From: JBICHM01 sp043101835
GTDB lineage: Bacteria > Planctomycetota > Phycisphaerae > Phycisphaerales > UBA1924
DNA: 17,386 bases
NCBI GenBank assembly: GCA_043101835.1
Contig: JBICHM010000089.1
Coordinates: 1 to 17,386 of the forward strand
Direction: 5' to 3'
Part shown: in pieces, positions 13,022 to 17,386 of the stretch
Numbering within the stretch: the first letter of the stretch is position 1
How the letters are laid out: the number at the start of each line of letters is the position of its first letter
Position numbers and translations under genes: made by a program
The notes under the pieces: generated by a model
Database searches by the model: none
What the model was told of the DNA's origin: nothing
The model's input: the letters and a program-made list of their open reading frames with translations, nothing else

Positions 13022-14005
13022 CTACGCCGTCCGCGTCGCCGCCTTCACCGCGGCGACGATCTTGCGCGCGTTGGGCAGGTACTCGGCCTCGAGGTTCTTG
13101 GCGTAGGGCGTCGGCACATCGTCGGTGTTGACGCGGATGGGCGGGTGGTCGAGCCAGTCGAAGCCGTGCTCGCAGACCTGGGCGATGACCTCGCTCGCGA
13201 CGCCGCCGAAGGGCCAGGACTGATCAACGACGACAATGCGGTTGGTCTTCTTCAGGCTGCGGAGGATGGCGGGGGTGTCGAGCGGGCGGACGGTGCGCAT
13301 GTCGAGCAGGTCGCACGACACGCCGTCCTTCTCGAGCGCCTCGCAGGCCTCGCGGCAGAAGTGCACGGGGCGGCCGAAGGAGACGACCGTGCAGTCCGCG
13401 CCCTCGCGGCGCAGGATCGCCTCGCCGAAGGGGACGGTGTACTCCTCCTCGGGCACCTCGCCCTTGTCGCTGAGCATGCGCTCGCTCTCGAGGAAGAAGA
13501 CGGGGTCGTCGTCGCGGATGGCGGTCTTCAGCAGGCCCTTGGCGTCGTAGGGGTCGCTCGGGATGGCGATCTTGACGCCGGGGACATTGGAGTACATCGC
13601 CTCGACGCACCAGGAGTGCGTGGAGCCGAGCTGCCCGCCGGCGCCGTTGTTGCCGCGGAAGACGATGGGGCAGCCCCACTGCCCGCCGGACATGTAGAGC
13701 ATCTTCGGAACATTGTTCAGGATCTGGTCCGCCGCGACGAGGCTGAAGGACCAGCTCATGAACTCGATGATCGGGCGCAGGCCGTACATCGCGGCGCCGA
13801 CGCCGAGGCCCGCGAAGCCGTTCTCGCTGATAGGCGAGTCGATGATGCGCTTCGGCCCGAACTCGTCGAGCATGCCCTGGGAGACCTTGTAAGCCCCCTG
13901 GTATTCGGCCACTTCCTCGCCGATCAGGAAGATGCGCTCGTCGGCGCGCATCTCCTCACTCATGGCTTCGCGGAGGGCTTCACGGAACTGGATCGTGCGC
14001 GCCAT
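13022..14005 (-). CDS. pdhB: Pyruvate dehydrogenase E1 beta subunit
   Basis: This 327-residue partner of E1-alpha forms the thiamine-diphosphate enzyme that decarboxylates pyruvate and acetylates the E2 lipoyl arm. The N-terminal part (FREALREAMSEEMRADERIF) and SPISENGFAGLGVGAA, with E61 as the glutamate that activates the cofactor, define the family. The C-terminal transketolase domain is visible in CDLLDMRTVRPLDTPAI and VVVDQSWPFGGVASEV. The start MARTIQFREA is conserved. The same frame is open upstream right across pdhA, but that extension is Arg/Pro-rich shadow sequence. The ATG lies five bases after the pdhA stop, so the two are cotranscribed and probably translationally coupled. At its 3' end it touches the convergent EreA/ChaN-like gene with no spacer. 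Confidence 0.96.
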   Translation of the reverse strand: MARTIQFREALREAMSEEMRADERIFLIGEEVAEYQGAYKVSQGMLDEFGPKRIIDSPISENGFAGLGVGAAMYGLRPIIEFMSWSFSLVAADQILNNVPKMLYMSGGQWGCPIVFRGNNGAGGQLGSTHSWCVEAMYSNVPGVKIAIPSDPYDAKGLLKTAIRDDDPVFFLESERMLSDKGEVPEEEYTVPFGEAILRREGADCTVVSFGRPVHFCREACEALEKDGVSCDLLDMRTVRPLDTPAILRSLKKTNRIVVVDQSWPFGGVASEVIAQVCEHGFDWLDHPPIRVNTDDVPTPYAKNLEAEYLPNARKIVAAVKAATRTA

Positions 14006-14010
14006 CGTGT

Positions 14011-15111
14011 TCAGCCCTGCCCGTTCAGGAGCGGGTTCGGCGCTCCGGTGGTGTACTCGCGGATCGGGCTCAGGCCCGGCTGCGGGTTGACGAAGACATC
14101 GCTGTAGAGCTCGGTTTCGGGGTCGGGCTTGTCCGACTCCTCGGCGAACTTCACGGCGTCGCGGACGATCGAGCGCAGTTCCTTCTGCATGCTCTTGTAG
14201 TCGTCCTCGGTCATCGCCTTGCGCTCCTCGATGAGGTGCTTGGCGAGGCGGTCGATCGAGTCCTTCTCCTGGAACTCGCTGACCTCCTCCTTCGTGCGGT
14301 ACTTCTGCGGGTCGCTCATCGAGTGGCCGTGGTAGCGGTAGGTCTTGATCTCGACGAAGGCGGGGCGGACCTCGTCGCGGCAGGCGTCGACCAGCGGCTT
14401 GAAGCCGTCGTAGAGGTCGAGGATGTCCATGCCGTTGATGGACTTGCCCTCCATGCCGTAGGCGACCGCCTTCTTGGGCAGGTCGTCGGCCATCGTGGTG
14501 CCGCGCTCGATGGAGGTGCCCATGGAGTAGCGGTTGTTCTCGACGATGTAGATGACCGGCAGGCCGAGCACGCCGGCGAGGTTCATCGCCTCGTGCAGCG
14601 CGCCCTGGTTGAGCGCGCCGTCGCCGAGGTAGCACAGCGCGACGCGCTTCTTGTCGGTCTTCTTGAGGACCTCGCGCTCGTACTTCGCCGCGAAGGCGAG
14701 GCCGGCGCCGAGGGGCGTCTGAGCGCCGACGATGCCGTGGCCGCCGTAGTTGTGGTTGGGCTTGTCGAACATGTGCATCGACCCGCCCTTGCCCTTCGCG
14801 CAGCCGGTGATGCGACCGAACATCTCCGCCATGCAGGCCTTGGGGTCCATGCCGCGGGCCAGGGCGTGGCCGTGGTCGCGATAGGCGGTGATCATCGGGT
14901 CGTCGTGCTCGACGCAGGCGAGGGTGCCGACGGCGCAGGCCTCCTGCCCGGTGTAGACGTGGCAGAAGCCACCGATCATCGCGTTGGCGTAGGCCTGCAT
15001 GGTGCGGACCTCGAACTCGCGGATGAGCGACATGCTGCGGAGCCAGCCGACGAGGGTGTCGTCGGCGAGGTCGTCGGAGAGGCGTTTGGACGCTTTCGTG
15101 GTCGTCGCCAT
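14011..15111 (-). CDS. pdhA: Pyruvate dehydrogenase E1 alpha subunit
   Basis: This 366-residue subunit binds thiamine diphosphate and catalyses pyruvate decarboxylation together with E1-beta. The cofactor motif begins GDGALNQG (163-170) and ends ENN (191-193), the usual 30-residue spacing. YTGQEACAVG (53-62), AYRDHGHALARG and KGKGGSMHMF mark the substrate channel. HGHSMSDP (261-268) is the loop phosphorylated in mitochondrial homologues. The start MATTTKASKR at 15111 follows CAGGCAGG at a fitting distance; the frame is open upstream without similarity. It heads the pdhAB unit with a candidate promoter at 15192-15220. The heterodimeric alpha/beta form goes with the short single-lipoyl E2 seen at 9209-10522, as in Gram-positive and mitochondrial complexes, and differs from the fused AceE type. 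Confidence 0.96.
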   Translation of the reverse strand: MATTTKASKRLSDDLADDTLVGWLRSMSLIREFEVRTMQAYANAMIGGFCHVYTGQEACAVGTLACVEHDDPMITAYRDHGHALARGMDPKACMAEMFGRITGCAKGKGGSMHMFDKPNHNYGGHGIVGAQTPLGAGLAFAAKYEREVLKKTDKKRVALCYLGDGALNQGALHEAMNLAGVLGLPVIYIVENNRYSMGTSIERGTTMADDLPKKAVAYGMEGKSINGMDILDLYDGFKPLVDACRDEVRPAFVEIKTYRYHGHSMSDPQKYRTKEEVSEFQEKDSIDRLAKHLIEERKAMTEDDYKSMQKELRSIVRDAVKFAEESDKPDPETELYSDVFVNPQPGLSPIREYTTGAPNPLLNGQG

Positions 15112-15191
15112 GAAGCCTGCCTGATGCTGGAGGAGGGGCCGGGTCCGGCGCGCCCGGATAGCGCCCGGAAACCCAAAAGCGGCTGACACGG

Positions 15192-15220
15192 AGTCTAGAG
15201 AGCCCCCCACCGCGCGGCAA
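15192..15220 (-). promoter_or_regulatory. Candidate promoter for pdhAB
   Basis: On the minus strand TTGCCG (15220-15215) and TAGACT (15197-15192) stand 17 bases apart, each with four of six consensus matches. Start of transcription would be near 15185, leaving a leader of about 75 bases. The hexamers nearly match those ahead of dcd. Assigned by eye. Confidence 0.4.
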
Positions 15221-15238
15221 TCGTCGGCGGGGATCGGA

Positions 15239-17386
15239 TCAGACGCCGGCGCGTGCGGCGGCGTCGAGCATGATGCGCAGGTCGGCGGCGTCCACGCTGC
15301 CGTTGCCGTCGAGATCCGCCTGCGGGGCCTCGGCCCCGATCAGGCCAGTCATCAACTCGACATCGGTCGCGTCGATCAGCCCGTCGTCGTTCAGATCGAG
15401 ATCACCCCACACATCGGGGTCGTTCGGCACGACGACCGCCGCGTTCTTCTGCGAACCGGACTGGGGCAGGTAGATGACGCCGAGCGTGCCGGACACGCCC
15501 GTGCCGACGGGCGCTGTAAAGCGGCCGACGCGGAGGTAGTACCGGGCGTCGCCGAACTTGGAGACGTTCTGCTCGACCTGGATGAAGTCGAATGACGTGG
15601 TGAACCACTCGGCGACCAGGCTCGCGCCCCAGTCGGGCTCCGGCGTGTTGCCGGGCGTGAAGATCGGCGGCGCGTTGGCCACGGTGACATAGGAATCAAA
15701 ACGCGTGCACGGATCGACCGCGAGCGCGCCGGCGGAGGGCGGGCCGTTCGAGTTGAGGAAACCCTCAGCCTGGTAGAACGCGCCGCCCGAGACTCGGAGC
15801 CCGTCGGCGGCGGCGGAGCGGAGGACCGTCCCGCGCGCGTTGATCGGCGACTCGAACCCGATGTACAGATCTGCCGAGCGCTGGCCGGCAAGGGCGGTTG
15901 AACAATCCCCGGAGATCGGCACGGCGATCCAGCGGGCGACGATGTCGCCGGTAGTCGGGCTGTCAACGGAGGGCGTCCACGCGCCGAGCAGCAGGCCGAG
16001 GTCGGCGCCGTCGACACGGCCGTCGCCGTTGATATCTGAGAGCGGGTTGTCAGTGCCCCAGTCGCCGAGGAGGCGGCCGAGGTCGGCGCCATCGACCGCG
16101 CCGTCGCCGGACACGTCGCCGGGGAGCCGGGCGTCGATCGTCAGCGACGCGCGGAGCAGCACGCCGGCGGAGATCGCCGAAAGGACGGCGTCCGTGCGCT
16201 CGGTGAGGCGCGGATCGGTCGTGGCGATGACGGTGACGCTTCGCGCGCCCTCCGGGATGATCACACTCGAAGGGACGCGCAGCGCAGGGGTGTTGGGCAG
16301 CAGCGCGACCAGCACGCTCTCGGGCGCCTCCTGATCGAGCGAGACGGTCAGCACCACGCTCTTGCCGGCGAGGACCGACGGCGAGGAGAAGCCCAGTTCC
16401 GCGAGACGGGGCTGCACGGGCGCAGGCGACTCGTCCGTCGCCCACAGCGAAGGCGGGCTGATGATCGGCGCGACGGCCGGCGCAAGACCGGGCAGGCCGG
16501 TCTCCAGGTCGATGTAGGTGACGAGCACCTGGCCGCTGACGGCGGTCGGGTTGCCGGTGACGGTGAAGCGGCCGAGACGCAGGCGCGGCGATTCGCTGGA
16601 GAAGGGCCCCTGCTGCACCGGCGTGGAGACGCCCGGGGTCGTGCGCCCTGGCTCGATGTTGGTCGTGAAGATCGTTGTCGCCAACGCGCTGCCCCAGCCG
16701 TTGGGGTCGAGGGCGCCGGGGAACTGCGGCGTCGCGTTGCCGAGCGTCAGGAATGAGTCATAGGTGAGGCACGCGTTGGCGCTCACCGCGCCGGCGCTCG
16801 GGGCGGTGTTGCCGCCGCCGGCGACCTGCACGAAGCGCCCGCCGGTGACGTTCAGATTGAGCTGGCCGACCGCGAGGACGAGGATCGGCTTCGAAGCGCG
16901 GATCCAGAGGTCATTGGTGACCGTGCCGCGGAGTTCATCGCAGTGGCTGCTCGTGCGCGCGACGGGCGCCCACTCGGCGGTAAGCGTGATCGGCGTGGGG
17001 ATCGGGGGCGGGGGCGTCGTGCCGCCGCCATTTCCTCCGCCGGTGTCGCCGCCGGTTCCTCCACCGGTGCTCCCGCCCGTGCCGCCGCCGGTGTTGCCAC
17101 CACCGGTGTTCCCGCCGGTCGAGCCGCCGTTGTCGCCGGTCCCACCGCCACCGTTCGAACCGCCGTTGTTGCCGCCGGTTCCACCGCCGTTCGAGCCACC
17201 CGTCGAGCCGCCGGCTCCGATGCCAACGCCGACGACGGCCCCCATTGGAACACCGCCATCGGTGGTGTTGCGCCGCTCGTTCGATGCAGGCTCATCGCCG
17301 AAGCCTCGCTCGGCGGCGGCGGCCTCACTCTCCGCGGCGTTGGGCCGGCTGCCGGTCGGGCCGCCGCTGTCGGAGAGCCCGTCGCG
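15239..17386 (-). CDS. Dockerin-like, Gly-rich extracellular protein, N-terminal part off window
   Basis: The frame is open from the right edge to the stop at 15239, giving 715 visible residues; the true start lies outside the window. In order: a polar segment (RDGLSDSGG...), a 65-residue Gly/Ser/Thr/Asn linker, a PPPPIPTP stretch, domain copy A, an Ig-like beta domain (FSSPSVLAGKSVVLTVSL...VPSSVIIPEGARSVTV), a dockerin-like pair (GDVSGDGAVDGADLGRLL and DINGDGRVDGADLGLLL), domain copy B, and a final pair (DLNDDGLIDATDVELM and DLDGNGSVDAADLRIM). The DxNxDG loops should bind calcium. Each domain copy has two or more cysteines that could form a disulfide. Dockerin-like tails are common in planctomycete surface proteins without cellulosomes. 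It is probably an exported structural or binding protein; no enzyme motif is visible. It lies 127 bases upstream of pdhA on the same strand, most likely unrelated in function. Confidence 0.85.
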   Translation of the reverse strand, partial: RDGLSDSGGPTGSRPNAAESEAAAAERGFGDEPASNERRNTTDGGVPMGAVVGVGIGAGGSTGGSNGGGTGGNNGGSNGGGGTGDNGGSTGGNTGGGNTGGGTGGSTGGGTGGDTGGGNGGGTTPPPPIPTPITLTAEWAPVARTSSHCDELRGTVTNDLWIRASKPILVLAVGQLNLNVTGGRFVQVAGGGNTAPSAGAVSANACLTYDSFLTLGNATPQFPGALDPNGWGSALATTIFTTNIEPGRTTPGVSTPVQQGPFSSESPRLRLGRFTVTGNPTAVSGQVLVTYIDLETGLPGLAPAVAPIISPPSLWATDESPAPVQPRLAELGFSSPSVLAGKSVVLTVSLDQEAPESVLVALLPNTPALRVPSSVIIPEGARSVTVIATTDPRLTERTDAVLSAISAGVLLRASLTIDARLPGDVSGDGAVDGADLGRLLGDWGTDNPLSDINGDGRVDGADLGLLLGAWTPSVDSPTTGDIVARWIAVPISGDCSTALAGQRSADLYIGFESPINARGTVLRSAAADGLRVSGGAFYQAEGFLNSNGPPSAGALAVDPCTRFDSYVTVANAPPIFTPGNTPEPDWGASLVAEWFTTSFDFIQVEQNVSKFGDARYYLRVGRFTAPVGTGVSGTLGVIYLPQSGSQKNAAVVVPNDPDVWGDLDLNDDGLIDATDVELMTGLIGAEAPQADLDGNGSVDAADLRIMLDAAARAGV
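15455..15950 (-). repeat. Domain copy B of the internal duplication
   Basis: About 165 residues starting GDIVARWIAVP. Key shared positions with copy A are PSAGALAVDPCTRFDSYVTV, DWGASLVAEWFTTS, YLRVGRFTAP and GVSGTLGVIY. It is followed by the second dockerin-like pair. The DNA has diverged well past easy recognition, so the duplication is old. Confidence 0.7.
16500..16990 (-). repeat. Domain copy A of the internal duplication
   Basis: About 165 residues starting ITLTAEWAPVA. Key shared positions with copy B are PSAGAVSANACLTYDSFLTL, GWGSALATTIFTTN, RLRLGRFTVT and AVSGQVLVTYID. It is preceded by the Pro-rich stretch and followed by the Ig-like domain and the first dockerin-like pair. Confidence 0.7.
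17018..17212 (-). repeat. Gly/Ser/Thr/Asn low-complexity repeat
   Basis: About 65 codons are almost only Gly, Thr, Asn, Ser and Asp, in units such as GGSTGG, GGNTGG and GGGTGG. The DNA is a degenerate repeat of GGC/GGT triplets mixed with ACC, AAC and TCG. It is a flexible spacer between the unseen N-terminal part and domain copy A. Length variation between strains by slippage is plausible. Confidence 0.8.

Noticed and set aside
15150..15168. Direct repeat GCGCCCGG-ATA-GCGCCCGG in the pdhA leader
   Set aside because: Eight-base GC repeats are frequent at this composition, and nothing ties this one to a known binding site.
13022..15220. A single fused E1 alpha-beta protein of 732 residues
   Set aside because: The frame of pdhB is open across pdhA, but the real E1-alpha sequence lies in another frame and ends with its own stop five bases before the pdhB ATG.

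Overview
The window is a roughly 17.4 kb piece of a high-G+C bacterial chromosome. It most likely comes from a planctomycete of the Phycisphaerales type. Three things point there: dockerin-like repeats of the GDVSGDG / VDGADLGLLLGAW kind, a secreted protein ending in a PTPGA-hydrophobic-RRRR sorting tail, and core enzymes that read like planctomycete orthologues. This is an inference; no marker gene settles it. Both ends cut through genes: a class II ribonucleotide reductase on the left (C-terminus missing) and a long Gly-rich, dockerin-like surface protein on the right (N-terminus missing). I saw no tRNA, rRNA, CRISPR array or insertion sequence.

Region 1-5005 is all minus strand and reads, in transcription order, dcd, a 76-residue protein, an ImmA/IrrE metallopeptidase, a 231-residue protein, then nrdJ. 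dcd and nrdJ both supply deoxynucleotides. The three genes between them form a compact islet of clearly lower G+C, with the last two joined as TAG|ATG. This is the most accessory-looking part of the window and the best candidate for a little-described system. A gene-free, GC-rich stretch of about 490 bases (4519-5005) then separates dcd from a plus-strand UvrD/PcrA helicase.

Region 5006-9099 holds the helicase, which converges on a secreted protein with a PEP-CTERM-like tail (their stop codons share the tetranucleotide CTAG), and an FkbM-type methyltransferase.

Region 9209-15111 contains the pyruvate dehydrogenase complex: E1-alpha and E1-beta as a tight pair, and E2 as a separate unit. E3 is not in the window. 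Between the E1 pair and E2 sit two divergent genes for exported proteins: a TlpA-like thioredoxin with a helical C-terminal extension, and a protein with an EreA/ChaN-like core.

Region 15239-17386 is the dockerin-like surface protein. It is built of two diverged copies of the same ~160-residue domain, each followed by a dockerin-like calcium-binding pair, behind a 65-residue Gly/Ser/Thr/Asn linker.

Candidate promoters were seen upstream of dcd and pdhA (TTGCC[C/G], 16-17 bases, TAGACT) and upstream of pdhC (TATACT). Several perfect inverted repeats lie between genes.
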